Assembly: GCA_012999515.1 (NCBI GenBank)
Contig: JABEEB010000001.1
Coordinates: 682,001-746,000, forward strand
Origin: Salifodinibacter halophilus
GTDB lineage: Bacteria; Pseudomonadota; Gammaproteobacteria; Nevskiales; Salinisphaeraceae
Direction of reading: 5' to 3'
DNA: 64,000 bases
The notes under the pieces were generated by a model, which worked only from the letters and a program-made list of their open reading frames with translations, searched no databases and was not told the origin of the DNA. Position numbers and translations under genes: made by a program. Positions within the stretch are counted from its first letter, which is position 1, and every line of letters begins with the position of its first letter. Positions 39,157 through 49,846 of the stretch are shown here, piece by piece.

Positions 39157-41843
39157 ATAACACCGCCGGCGACTTCGGCCACCCACCGACAGACACGAAC
39201 CACACAGTCGACTGGCAGGCCCGGCTCGCCACAATCCATACCCCGGATCACACAGTCACCGATTTCAAGGCAGCGCTAACGGCCGGCGATGACGCCCTGG
39301 CTTCGGCGTTCACCGACGGCGCTGATATCGGCTGGCTGGTGCAGGCACGCGCGGAACTAGTCGACGCTATCTTGATCAGCGTCTGGAACCGCCACATGGC
39401 CACCGACGCGCCAGCGTGTCTAGTGGCCGTGGGCGGCTACGGCCGGTCTGAATTACTGCCGCATTCCGACATCGATCTGCTGGTCCTCTATGCGGAGGAC
39501 CAACTAGAAACACTCGCCGGCGCTATCGAATCATTCATCACCGCCGCATGGGATATCGGCTTGGCCATCGGGCACAGCGTGCGCTGCCCCAGTGAATGCC
39601 GCGACCAGGCTGCGGCGGACATTACGATTGCCACCAATTTGATGGAGTCGCGCGCACTGACCGGCGACCGACAGCTGTTCGATGCCGTGCATGCAGCGAC
39701 ATCACCAGACCAGCTATGGAACGCCACAGCGTTTTTCCACGCCAAATGCGAGGAACAGCGTGCCCGCCACGCCCGCTTCGATGATTCAGCCTATCGGCTC
39801 GAACCCAACATCAAGGAATCACCTGGCGGCTTACGCGATATCCAGATGATCGCCTGGGTCACCAAGCGCTATTTCGCGACGGGCACGCTGGACGGCCTGG
39901 TCGCGCATGGGTTTCTGACCCGCGAGGAGCTCAACGAACTAACCGACGGCCAGCGTTTTTTGTGGCGTGTACGTTTTGTGCTCCACGGTTTAACCGGCCG
40001 CGCCGAGAACCGACTGCTTTTCGACTACCAAGTCGCCATTGCCGAGAAACTCGGTTTCACCGCGAGCGAGAATAACCTTGCTGTCGAAAACTTCATGCAG
40101 AAATACTACCGAATTATCAGGTCGTTATCTGCGCTTGGTGATATTTTAATTCAACTTTTTTCTGAAGCCACACTAAACGCGAACCCCACCGACACGCCCC
40201 AACCGTTAACGGACAACTTCCAATCCCGCAGCAGCTATATCGAAGTCGTCGACGATGCGGTATTCGACCGCCAGCCGAGCGCTATCCTCGAACTTTTTCA
40301 CGTGCTCCAAACGCGGCCCAACCTTGTCGGCATCCGCGCCCGGACACTTCGTCTTCTACGTGACGCACGCAAGCACATCGACGACGAGTTCCGCACCTCA
40401 CTCCGTTGCCGGCTACTATTCAGCGAAATCTTGAATCAACGCAGCGGCGTTACCCGCGCCCTGCGACGCATGAACCGCTACGGGATCCTTGGGCGCTATC
40501 TGCCCAATTTCGGCCGCATCATCGGCCGCATGCAGTACGACCTCTTCCACACGCTAACTGTGGATGAGCACTCCTTGTTCGTCGTCCGTAACCTGCGCCG
40601 GCTGGCACTGCCACGTTTCAACGATGAGCTGCCATTTGCCAGTTCGTTGATGCAAAACCTCGACAAGCCCCAGCTCATGGTTATCGCCGGACTGATGCAC
40701 GACATCGCCAAAGGCCGCGGCGGCGACCACTCCGAACTGGGCGCTACTGATGCGCGTGAGTTCTGTCGCCAACATGGCATTGCCTCGGCCGACACCGAAC
40801 TCGTCTGCTGGCTCGTGCGTCACCATTTGGATATGTCGATGACCGCTCAACGCCGCGATATCAACGACATAAATGTGATTTATGAGTTCGCACGTGAAGT
40901 AGGAACCCAGGCTCGTCTCGATCGGCTGTATATCTTTACGATCTGCGATATTCGGGCGACCAATCCCGAGCTCTGGAACGGATGGCGCCGGACGCTGCTC
41001 GGCCAGCTCTACACCAGCACGCGGCGCGTGCTGGAACGCGGTTTGGATACGCCCATCAGCGAAACCGAGCTGATTGCCGAGACCCGCAGCAGCGCGGCCG
41101 CCATGCTGACCCGATCCGGAATAAAAACCCCGGATTTCAAGCATATCTGGGCACAACTGGACCGCGATTATTTCCTGCGCCATACGCCCGAGGAAATCGC
41201 TCGCCAGACACAAGCCATCGCTCACCACCACGACGATGGACCGTTGATATCGATCGAGCATATCGCCGACCGCAGCACGATCGTCTTCGTCTACTGCCGT
41301 GACCGCGACTACCTGTTCGGCGTCACTGCTGGTGCGCTGGCGCGTACCGGTGTTTCAGTCCAGGATGCGCGTATTAATTCCACACACGATGGCCACACGC
41401 TGGACACTTACATCGTCAGCGAGGCGGACGGCTCTCAGATCGCGGGCCCGGGCCGTGAAGCCGAGATCCGCGATGCACTAGCCGGCGCGATCAACGACCC
41501 ATCTCGTGACAACATCGCCGTCGCACGGCGAGCGCCACGCCGCCACCGGCAATTCAACGTGCCGACCCAGATCTATTTCCGGTCGGCCACCGAGCGTGGC
41601 GCTACGGCGATGGAAATCATCACCGCCGACCGACCGGGCGTCCTTTCCGAGATTGGCGGCGTTTTTCGTCGCCAACATATCGTTTTACAAAACGCCAAGA
41701 TCGCGACTATCGGCGAGCGTGCCGAGGACGTTTTCTTTATTACGGACCATGACGGCGACCCAATCTCGAATCGAGACGCCCAACGCGAGCTCAGACGCGC
41801 TCTCACCATCGAACTCGACCGACCCTCGCAGGGTCAACACTGA
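39153..41843 (+). CDS. glnD: Bifunctional uridylyltransferase/uridylyl-removing enzyme GlnD
   Basis: A glutamine sensor of about 896 residues that uridylylates PII when nitrogen is scarce and removes UMP when glutamine is plentiful. The nucleotidyltransferase motif GGYGRSELLPHSDIDLL lies in the first quarter, the HD domain (MHDIAKGRGGDHSELGA) in the middle, and two ACT domains at the C terminus (the last at TADRPGVLSEIGGVF). A frame opening at 39087 would overlap map by 70 bp. I prefer the GTG at 39153, which overlaps the map stop as GTGA. The neighbouring arginine regulon fits a nitrogen-control context. Confidence 0.95.
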   Translation: MNNTAGDFGHPPTDTNHTVDWQARLATIHTPDHTVTDFKAALTAGDDALASAFTDGADIGWLVQARAELVDAILISVWNRHMATDAPACLVAVGGYGRSELLPHSDIDLLVLYAEDQLETLAGAIESFITAAWDIGLAIGHSVRCPSECRDQAAADITIATNLMESRALTGDRQLFDAVHAATSPDQLWNATAFFHAKCEEQRARHARFDDSAYRLEPNIKESPGGLRDIQMIAWVTKRYFATGTLDGLVAHGFLTREELNELTDGQRFLWRVRFVLHGLTGRAENRLLFDYQVAIAEKLGFTASENNLAVENFMQKYYRIIRSLSALGDILIQLFSEATLNANPTDTPQPLTDNFQSRSSYIEVVDDAVFDRQPSAILELFHVLQTRPNLVGIRARTLRLLRDARKHIDDEFRTSLRCRLLFSEILNQRSGVTRALRRMNRYGILGRYLPNFGRIIGRMQYDLFHTLTVDEHSLFVVRNLRRLALPRFNDELPFASSLMQNLDKPQLMVIAGLMHDIAKGRGGDHSELGATDAREFCRQHGIASADTELVCWLVRHHLDMSMTAQRRDINDINVIYEFAREVGTQARLDRLYIFTICDIRATNPELWNGWRRTLLGQLYTSTRRVLERGLDTPISETELIAETRSSAAAMLTRSGIKTPDFKHIWAQLDRDYFLRHTPEEIARQTQAIAHHHDDGPLISIEHIADRSTIVFVYCRDRDYLFGVTAGALARTGVSVQDARINSTHDGHTLDTYIVSEADGSQIAGPGREAEIRDALAGAINDPSRDNIAVARRAPRRHRQFNVPTQIYFRSATERGATAMEIITADRPGVLSEIGGVFRRQHIVLQNAKIATIGERAEDVFFITDHDGDPISNRDAQRELRRALTIELDRPSQGQH

Positions 41844-41847
41844 TGCG

Positions 41848-41870
41848 GCCGCATGTGGCCGCCATGCGGC
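41848..41870 (+). terminator. Hairpin immediately after glnD
   Basis: GCCGCATG / CATGCGGC form a perfect 8-bp stem around a 7-base loop, starting 5 bp past the glnD stop. A second small stem (GACCCT/AGGGTC) lies inside the last codons of glnD at 41821-41835. No U-tract follows, so termination here is likely only in combination with other factors. It lies between convergent glnD and rhtA. Confidence 0.4.
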
Positions 41871-42012
41871 AGTGGACAGTGCCACCCCGTATTTCAAAAC
41901 GCACCGACGAGGCCGAAGCCACTACCCGATCCATGATGGCAGCCCAACATACTGACCGCGATTTCGAGGCCTCTCACACGCCACGCCCTGCGAGCGCATT
42001 CGGATTGGGAGC

Positions 42013-42924
42013 TTAATCCGGCCGCGGCGGCTCTTCGGCATGGGCCGTGGTATCGGCGCCCGGCGTGAGCGTAGTGCCGATTGACGCCGCCATCACGGCA
42101 CCGATGGCCAGCCATTGCCAAACGCCCAACTGCTGACCTAGAAACACCAGTCCAGACAAGGCACCAAAAGCCGGCTCCAGACTCATCAGTGTGCCGAAAG
42201 TCGGAGTCGGCAGACGCGGCAAGGCAATCATTTCCAAAGTGTAAGGTAGCGCGGTCGACAGGATCGCCACGCCAGCGCCCAACACTAAAACGTGCGGCTC
42301 AAGCAATGTGGCGCCGGCCTCCCAGACGCCAATCGGCGCGATCACGATCGCGGCAATGGTGATACCGAGCACGGCACTATGCATGCCGTGAACCGCCCCG
42401 GCCTTCTGGCCGAACAGGATATATAACGCCCAGCAGGCACCAGCGCCCAGCGCACAAGCCGCGCCGGGCCAGTTCACGGCCCCCGTGGTATCCGAGCCGG
42501 GCCACAGCAACACGGCCAACCCGGCCAACGCCAACATCACCCAAAATAGATCCAGCGTGCGGCGCGAAGCGATAACCGCGACCATCAATGGCCCCGTAAA
42601 CTCGAACGCCACTGCAATCCCCAGTGGGATCCGAGCCAGCGCCTGATAAAACAAAAAATTCATCGCCCCGAGGGCGATACCGTAGATCGCGATCGCCGGC
42701 CAAGCCCCGGCTGCTATCGGCTGGCGCCACGGGCGCAATATAACCAGAAGCAACAGCGCGGCCAGAATCAAGCGAACGGACATGGTGCCGGCCGGTCCCG
42801 CTATAGGAAACAGACCCTTAGCCAACGACGCGCCACTTTGGATGGCGCTCATCGCAACGATAAGCAGTGCCACGGGCCAGCCTCGGGCAACAATGGCGCG
42901 ATATGTTTGTTGCACGCTCGTCAC
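42013..42924 (-). CDS. rhtA: Threonine/homoserine exporter RhtA (EamA family)
   Basis: A 303-residue inner-membrane exporter with ten helices in two EamA repeats. Segments IQSGASLAKGLFP, GIAVAFEFTGPLMVA, LGAGACWALYILFGQ, STALPYTLEMIALPRLPTPTFGTLMS and the closing ASIGTTLT follow Escherichia coli RhtA almost position by position. It exports threonine, homoserine and some other amino acids. It points away from the AST operon and towards glnD. The acidic, Pro-rich tail (PGADTTAHAEEPP) is an extra. Confidence 0.88.
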   Translation of the reverse strand: MTSVQQTYRAIVARGWPVALLIVAMSAIQSGASLAKGLFPIAGPAGTMSVRLILAALLLLVILRPWRQPIAAGAWPAIAIYGIALGAMNFLFYQALARIPLGIAVAFEFTGPLMVAVIASRRTLDLFWVMLALAGLAVLLWPGSDTTGAVNWPGAACALGAGACWALYILFGQKAGAVHGMHSAVLGITIAAIVIAPIGVWEAGATLLEPHVLVLGAGVAILSTALPYTLEMIALPRLPTPTFGTLMSLEPAFGALSGLVFLGQQLGVWQWLAIGAVMAASIGTTLTPGADTTAHAEEPPRPD

Positions 42925-44597
<1,673 letters not shown>

Positions 44598-44604
44598 GGC
44601 CTTC

Positions 44605-45666
44605 ATGACGCTAGTCGTTCGACCTGCCGCGTTAACGGATCTCGATTCGCTCGTCGCACTCGCCAGCCAGGCACAGCCACCGCTGACCAACCTACCCGCC
44701 CATCGCGAGCGCTTGGGTCAGCGTATCGAACAGTCGGTCGCTGATCTGGCCCGCACCGTCACCTCACCCGGCGCCGAATATTATGTATTCGTGGTCGAAG
44801 ACCAGCGGCACGACGGTGAACGCCGTGTGGTTGGCACGGCCAGCCTGCGCGCACGCACCGGTGCGCGCGAAGCCTACTATACCTGGCGCCGCGAAATGCT
44901 GATTCACGCCTCGCAGCAACTTGATGTTCGCCGCGAGGTCGCGATCCTATCGCTGTCGCATGAATTGTCCGCGGCATCGCTGCTGTGCGCGTATGCACTG
45001 GCCGATGAATACCGCAACACGCCCGCCGAACGGCTATTGCGACGCGCTCGTCTGGCGTTTGCTGCCCAACACCCGGAGCGATTCACCCAGCAAATGGCGG
45101 TTGCCATGCCGGGCTGGCTGGATGCCGACGGTTACTCACCATTCTGGGAATCGGTCGGCCGTCATTTTTTCGATCGCGATTTCCAGGCGATGAATGAACT
45201 TGCCGGTGTTCACTCAAAAAGCTTCATTGCCGAGATCATGCCACCATTTCCGCTCTACGAATCCCTCTTGAGTGAAGCTGGCCGCGCTTCCATCGGCACC
45301 GTGCACCAAACCCACGATGGCGCCATGGAAGACCTGACAGCCGAAGGCTTTAGGGCCTCCCGTCACATAGATCTCTTCGATGGCGGCTTGATTCTCGAGA
45401 CGCCTGTCGAGCACTTGCATGCCAAGCGCTACAGCCAATGGCATCCAGTACGGGCTGTCGATTACGTGGATCCAAGCCTTTGGAAATCGGCGCTTGTGGC
45501 CAACCAGCAGACGACCGACTTTCGTTGCACGCTGGTGCCCTACGCCTGCAGCGCGACCCATACGCTCGGCCTGCAACAAGCTACGCTCTCCGCACTGGAC
45601 GTAACGCCCGGCGAAGCCGCCCTGGCCGCCCCCATCGATATGCCAATGGCGAACGCGACATGTTAA
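44605..45666 (+). CDS. aruF: Arginine/ornithine N-succinyltransferase, alpha subunit
   Basis: A 353-residue subunit of the enzyme that starts the AST pathway by transferring succinyl from succinyl-CoA to the alpha-amino group of arginine or ornithine. It belongs to the AstA family: LVVRPAALTDLDSLVALA at the start, LSLSHELSAASLLCAYALADEYR, and WLDADGYSPFWESVGRHFFDRDF in the centre. A paralogous second subunit follows with a 7-bp overlap, the Pseudomonas heteromer arrangement rather than the single AstA of enterobacteria. Confidence 0.92.
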   Translation: MTLVVRPAALTDLDSLVALASQAQPPLTNLPAHRERLGQRIEQSVADLARTVTSPGAEYYVFVVEDQRHDGERRVVGTASLRARTGAREAYYTWRREMLIHASQQLDVRREVAILSLSHELSAASLLCAYALADEYRNTPAERLLRRARLAFAAQHPERFTQQMAVAMPGWLDADGYSPFWESVGRHFFDRDFQAMNELAGVHSKSFIAEIMPPFPLYESLLSEAGRASIGTVHQTHDGAMEDLTAEGFRASRHIDLFDGGLILETPVEHLHAKRYSQWHPVRAVDYVDPSLWKSALVANQQTTDFRCTLVPYACSATHTLGLQQATLSALDVTPGEAALAAPIDMPMANATC

Positions 45667-46727
45667 TTCGGCCGATCGAACATGACGATCTCGACGCGCT
45701 GGCCGCGATTGCGGTCGAGACCGGCGCAGGCTTTACTTCGTTACCCGATAACCGCGCCTTTCTCGAAAACAAGATCGCGCAAGCGCAAGCCGCGTTTCAT
45801 GCGGCGACCAATGAACCCGCGGATGCCGAAAACGCGGCACTGTATTTCTTCTTAGCTGAAGACGACGAGTTGACACACGCCACACGTGCCGAGCGTATCG
45901 CCGGCTGTTGCGCGATCGAAGCGCGTGTGGGCCTGGACGTACCGTTTTACAACTATCGCGTCGGGCGACTGGCCCAAGCCGCTCCACAACTCGATCTACA
46001 TCGCGTCATCGACACCTTGTTCTTGTCGTCGGACCATACAGGCGACGCCGAAGTCGGCTCGCTGTTTCTGCGCGAGCCATGGCGTGGTGGCAGCGCGCGT
46101 AACGCCGCCCTGTTATCGCAAATGCGCTGGCTGTTCATGGCTACATTCAGAGAGCACTTCCCTGACCGAGTGCTAGCCGAAATGCGCGGCCGTTTCGACA
46201 ACGCCCAGGTCAATCCCTTCTGGGAAGCGCTCGGCGCCCATTTCTTCCCCATCGATTTCAGCCGCGCTGACCAATTGACCGGGCTCGGCCAAAAGCGCTT
46301 CATCGGCGAATTGATGCCGCGCTATCCGATCTGTACCGCCATGCTGCCCCAGGCCGCGCGCGACTGTATCGGCCAGGTCCACAAACAAACCCAGCCGGCA
46401 CTCGCTATGTTGCGTGCCCAGGGGCTGCGTTTCGAAGGATACATCGACATATTCGACGCTGGCCCAACCGTTGAAGCCTATTTGGACGACGTCCGCGCGG
46501 TGCGTCATAGTCGAACCGTGACCGTGACCGGCATCGACGAGCAAGCGTCGGAACCCGCCAGCCCCCGGGCTCTGGCCACGAGCACGGGCGACCCCGCTGC
46601 TTTCCGGGCAACCTGGGTCGGCCGGACACCGACTGACCCCGACTCGACGGGAGTCATACTTCATCCCCATGAAGCCAACCGTCTGAATGTTTCAACCGGC
46701 GATACGGTACGCATTCTTACCGATTAG
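45660..46727 (+). CDS. aruG: Arginine N-succinyltransferase, beta subunit
   Basis: A 355-residue AstA-family partner of AruF. It begins MLIRPIEHDDLDALAAIA, with SLPDNRAFLENKIAQA and the FDNAQVNPFWEALGAHFFP block aligned with those of AruF. The frame extends upstream to 45438 inside aruF without homology, so the start at 45660, overlapping the aruF stop by 7 bp, is chosen. AruF and AruG share only partial identity by eye, consistent with an old duplication. Translational coupling would keep the subunits equimolar. Confidence 0.92.
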   Translation: MLIRPIEHDDLDALAAIAVETGAGFTSLPDNRAFLENKIAQAQAAFHAATNEPADAENAALYFFLAEDDELTHATRAERIAGCCAIEARVGLDVPFYNYRVGRLAQAAPQLDLHRVIDTLFLSSDHTGDAEVGSLFLREPWRGGSARNAALLSQMRWLFMATFREHFPDRVLAEMRGRFDNAQVNPFWEALGAHFFPIDFSRADQLTGLGQKRFIGELMPRYPICTAMLPQAARDCIGQVHKQTQPALAMLRAQGLRFEGYIDIFDAGPTVEAYLDDVRAVRHSRTVTVTGIDEQASEPASPRALATSTGDPAAFRATWVGRTPTDPDSTGVILHPHEANRLNVSTGDTVRILTD

Positions 46728-46742
46728 CTCCGGAGACACACT

Positions 46743-48257
46743 ATGGCCGATACGACTTGTTTGACCCCACACCAGCAACAGTTTATTGCCGGCCGCTGGT
46801 CCGACGGCACCGGACAGACACTAACCAAAGACGACCCGGTTGCCGGCGACACGACGTGGACTGGCCAGGTCGCTGAAACCGAGCAAGTTAGCGAAGCCGT
46901 GGCCGCCGCACGCGCAGCATTTACCGACTGGGCGCGGCGCTCGTATGACGAGCGCGTCGCTTGCGTCGAAGCATTTGGCGAACAGCTGACCGCGCATAAG
47001 GAAGACCTAGCCCACGCGATCACCCATGACACGGGCAAGCCATTATGGGAAGCCCGCGGTGAAGTCGGCGCCATGATCGGCAAGATCGACGTGTCGCAGA
47101 CCGCTTACGCCGAACGTACCGGTGAACGTGAAAAGGCGATCAGCGGCGGGCGTGCCGTTTTACGCCACCGGCCACACGGCGTGTTAGCTGTCTTCGGCCC
47201 CTCCAACTTTCCAGGCCATCTACCGAACGGCCATATCGTGCCGGCACTCCTGGCCGGCAACACGGTAGTGTTCAAACCCAGTGAACAAGCGCCGACAACA
47301 GCCGATCTAACCATCCAATGCTGGCAGAAGGCTGGGTTGCCGGCGGGTGTGCTCAATCTCGTACAAGGTGGCCGTTCAACCGGTAAAGCGCTTGCCGGCG
47401 CATCAACTATCGATGGCTTGCTTTTCACCGGCGGTGCCGCCACTGGCAAGCAACTACACGCCGAATTCGGCGGCCATGTCGACAAGATCCTGGCGCTGGA
47501 ATTGGGCGGTAACAATCCTTTGGTCGTCGCCGAGGATGGCTACGACATAGCCACGGCGGTACTGACCATCATCCAGTCGGCTTATATGTCGGGTGGCCAG
47601 CGCTGTACCTGTGCGCGCCGCTTATTAGTGCCGCACGGCCAGGCCGGTGACCAACTGATTACCGATTTGATCGACGCGCTGGGCCAAATCAAAGTCGATC
47701 ACCCGATGACAGAGGAAGATCCCCCCTTTTACGGCGGGCTCGCCACATCCGCAGCCGCCGACGCATTACTCGAGGCCCAGGATGAGCTCGAAGGCCGCGG
47801 GGCGACTGTACTATCGAGGTTATCGCGTGTCGCCCCCGAAACCAGCATGCTCAGGCCTGGATTGATCGATATCACCAGCGTTGCAACCGACGACGAAGAG
47901 CATTTTGGCCCCCTTTTGAAGATCCAGCGTTATAGCAATTGGGACGCGGCCATTGAGGAGGCCAACAACACACGCTTCGGTCTGTCCGCCGGGCTGATCG
48001 GCGGCGGTGACAGCCACTGGGACGATTTCCGGCTACGCATCCGGGCCGGCATCGTTAACTGGAACCGCTCGATTACCGGCGCGGCCTCGGATGCGCCTTT
48101 CGGTGGCATCGGCGATTCCGGTAACCATCGGCCAAGTGCTTACTACGCAGCTGACTACTGCGCATGGCCAATGGCCTCGATGGAATCGCCGGCGCCCGAG
48201 CTACCCGAGACCTTGCCGCACGGCATTTCGCTAGCCGGCATCGGCGCCGGCTCATGA
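46743..48257 (+). CDS. astD: N-succinylglutamate 5-semialdehyde dehydrogenase
   Basis: A 504-residue NAD-dependent aldehyde dehydrogenase oxidising succinylglutamate semialdehyde to N-succinylglutamate. Catalytic Cys is C288 in GGQRCTCARR, and Glu lies in ALELGGNNPLVV near 254. The FGPSNFPGHLPNGHIVPALLAGN block distinguishes AstD. A GGAG ribosome site precedes the ATG. The C-terminal part is slightly longer than in Escherichia coli AstD (492). The stop overlaps astB as ATGA. Confidence 0.94.
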   Translation: MADTTCLTPHQQQFIAGRWSDGTGQTLTKDDPVAGDTTWTGQVAETEQVSEAVAAARAAFTDWARRSYDERVACVEAFGEQLTAHKEDLAHAITHDTGKPLWEARGEVGAMIGKIDVSQTAYAERTGEREKAISGGRAVLRHRPHGVLAVFGPSNFPGHLPNGHIVPALLAGNTVVFKPSEQAPTTADLTIQCWQKAGLPAGVLNLVQGGRSTGKALAGASTIDGLLFTGGAATGKQLHAEFGGHVDKILALELGGNNPLVVAEDGYDIATAVLTIIQSAYMSGGQRCTCARRLLVPHGQAGDQLITDLIDALGQIKVDHPMTEEDPPFYGGLATSAAADALLEAQDELEGRGATVLSRLSRVAPETSMLRPGLIDITSVATDDEEHFGPLLKIQRYSNWDAAIEEANNTRFGLSAGLIGGGDSHWDDFRLRIRAGIVNWNRSITGAASDAPFGGIGDSGNHRPSAYYAADYCAWPMASMESPAPELPETLPHGISLAGIGAGS

Positions 48258-49612
48258 TGCCCAAGCCAACTGCCCGCGAAGTTAATTTCGATGGCCTGGT
48301 CGGGCCAACCCACAACTACAGCGGGTTGGCACATGGCAATCTGGCCGCCGCACGGCACCAAGGTGCTATCGCCAACCCGCGCGCTGCCGCGCTCCAGGGG
48401 CTGGCCAAGATGAAAGCCCTCCATGACGAGGGCTTTGCCCAGGCTGTGTTGCCACCGCACCACCGGCCCAATCTCGATCTGCTGCGCCGCCTCGGTTTCG
48501 CGGGCGGCGACACAACCATTATCCGCCAAGCGGAACGCGAAGCGCCGCAACTGCTGCGCTCAGCCTCCTCGGCGGCTGCGATGTGGACCGCCAACGCCGC
48601 CACCGTGACACCCAGCGCGGACAGTGCCGATGCACGCGTGCATTTTACGCCAGCCAATCTCCAAGCGAGTTTGCATCGCTCACTGGAAACCGAGACGACA
48701 GCCGCCGCACTGTCGGCGATCTTTGCCGACGAGCAACACTTTAGTCACCACCCGGCGCTGCCGGCGACGTCTATTTTAGGCGACGAGGGGGCGGCCAACC
48801 ACACCCGCTTGTGCGAAGGTTATGCGCATCCGGGCATACATCTATTTGTCTACGGCCGGCATGGTTTCGGCGGCGATAGCGCGACCCGGCGTTTTAGCGC
48901 CCGCCAGAGTCTGGAAGCCAGCCAGGCAATTGCACGCCAGCACGGATTAACCGACGAGCAATGCGTGTTCAGCGCCCAGCATCCGGACGCAATCGATGCC
49001 GGCGCCTTCCATAACGACGTGATCGCGGTCGGTAACGGCCGCGTTTTGTTCTATCACGAATATGCTTTTGGCGATGAACAGGCCACGTTAGACGCCCTAT
49101 CCCGCCGCATGGACACGTTGGATACCACGCTCTGTCCGATACGCGTATCCAATGATTCGTTGCCGCTGCAAACGGCTATATCGACCTATTTATTCAATTC
49201 GCAACTTCTAAGTCGAGAAGATGGGTCGATGATGCTCATTGTCCCCGCCGAGTGCGATACCGATCCAACGGTCGCTGAGGTGATCGAAGCCATTGTCGAC
49301 GACACCGACAATCCAATCACCGAAGCACGCGCATTCGACATCAAACAAAGCATGGACAACGGCGGCGGCCCGGCGTGCCTACGTTTACGCGTGGTGTTGA
49401 ACGACGCCGAACGCGACGCGCTGGGCGCCAAAGTCATGCTTGACGATGCCCGCTACGAAACACTTTGCGACTGGGTGCGCCGCCATTACCGCGATCGGCT
49501 AGCCATCGAGGACCTGGCCGATCCAGCCTTGGTGACAGAATCCGCGGCCGCACTGGATGAGCTCAGCCAACTACTACAGCTCGGGTCGATTTACCCATTC
49601 CAGCGCACTTGA
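48254..49612 (+). CDS. astB: N-succinylarginine dihydrolase
   Basis: A 452-residue guanidine-modifying enzyme that hydrolyses N2-succinylarginine to succinylornithine, CO2 and two ammonia. Family features are REVNFDGLVGPTHNYSGLAHGN at the start and the nucleophile Cys (C375) in NGGGPACLRLRVVL; the acidic and His residues of the alpha/beta propeller are present (FHNDVIAVGNG). The frame extends upstream to 48164 in astD, but the ATG at 48254 (or 48257), overlapping the astD stop, gives the family start. It ends the AST operon; astE is not next. Confidence 0.93.
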   Translation: MMPKPTAREVNFDGLVGPTHNYSGLAHGNLAAARHQGAIANPRAAALQGLAKMKALHDEGFAQAVLPPHHRPNLDLLRRLGFAGGDTTIIRQAEREAPQLLRSASSAAAMWTANAATVTPSADSADARVHFTPANLQASLHRSLETETTAAALSAIFADEQHFSHHPALPATSILGDEGAANHTRLCEGYAHPGIHLFVYGRHGFGGDSATRRFSARQSLEASQAIARQHGLTDEQCVFSAQHPDAIDAGAFHNDVIAVGNGRVLFYHEYAFGDEQATLDALSRRMDTLDTTLCPIRVSNDSLPLQTAISTYLFNSQLLSREDGSMMLIVPAECDTDPTVAEVIEAIVDDTDNPITEARAFDIKQSMDNGGGPACLRLRVVLNDAERDALGAKVMLDDARYETLCDWVRRHYRDRLAIEDLADPALVTESAAALDELSQLLQLGSIYPFQRT

Positions 49613-49615
49613 GCC

Positions 49616-49633
49616 AGCGCTTAGCTAAGCGCT
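49616..49633. repeat. 18-bp perfect palindrome after astB
   Basis: AGCGCTTAGCTAAGCGCT reads the same on both strands and begins 3 bp after the astB stop, followed by AAAA. As RNA it would form a tight stem. As DNA it has the symmetry of a dimer-binding site. It is the first of four inverted repeats in 49616-49756. Confidence 0.5.
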
Positions 49634-49651
49634 AAAAGCTCGGTATTTTAA

Positions 49652-49679
49652 GCGGGCCATTCGGCAACGAATGGCCCGC
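49652..49679. terminator. 12-bp GCAA-capped hairpin downstream of astB
   Basis: GCGGGCCATTCG / CGAATGGCCCGC pair perfectly across a GCAA loop (GNRA type on the plus strand). No T-run follows on the plus side and only a weak TTAAAAT on the minus side. It probably ends or protects the AST transcript and may act on both strands in this convergent gap. Confidence 0.55.
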
Positions 49680-49728
49680 GCCCGAGAAACCAGCCAAGTG
49701 CAACTTGGCGCGTCTATTCACAAACAAA

Positions 49729-49756
49729 CGGGCTGCCCAGCAACCTGAGCAGCCCG
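49729..49756 (-). terminator. Rho-independent terminator of the binding-protein gene
   Basis: CGGGCTGC / GCAGCCCG (8 bp, extended by CAG/CTG after one mismatch, loop CAAC) is followed on the minus strand by TTTGTTTG. It lies 91 bp beyond the stop of the minus-strand amino-acid binding protein, so it should end that transcript. A smaller GCCAAGT/ACTTGGC stem sits at 49693-49709. Confidence 0.65.
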
Positions 49757-49846
49757 ATCTGTGCCGTGGACGATACGCCCCCGCCAGGGTTAACTAGCGC
49801 ATAAAGCGCCTAGCAGCCGGCAGTCGCCTAGTCTGCAACGAACCGA

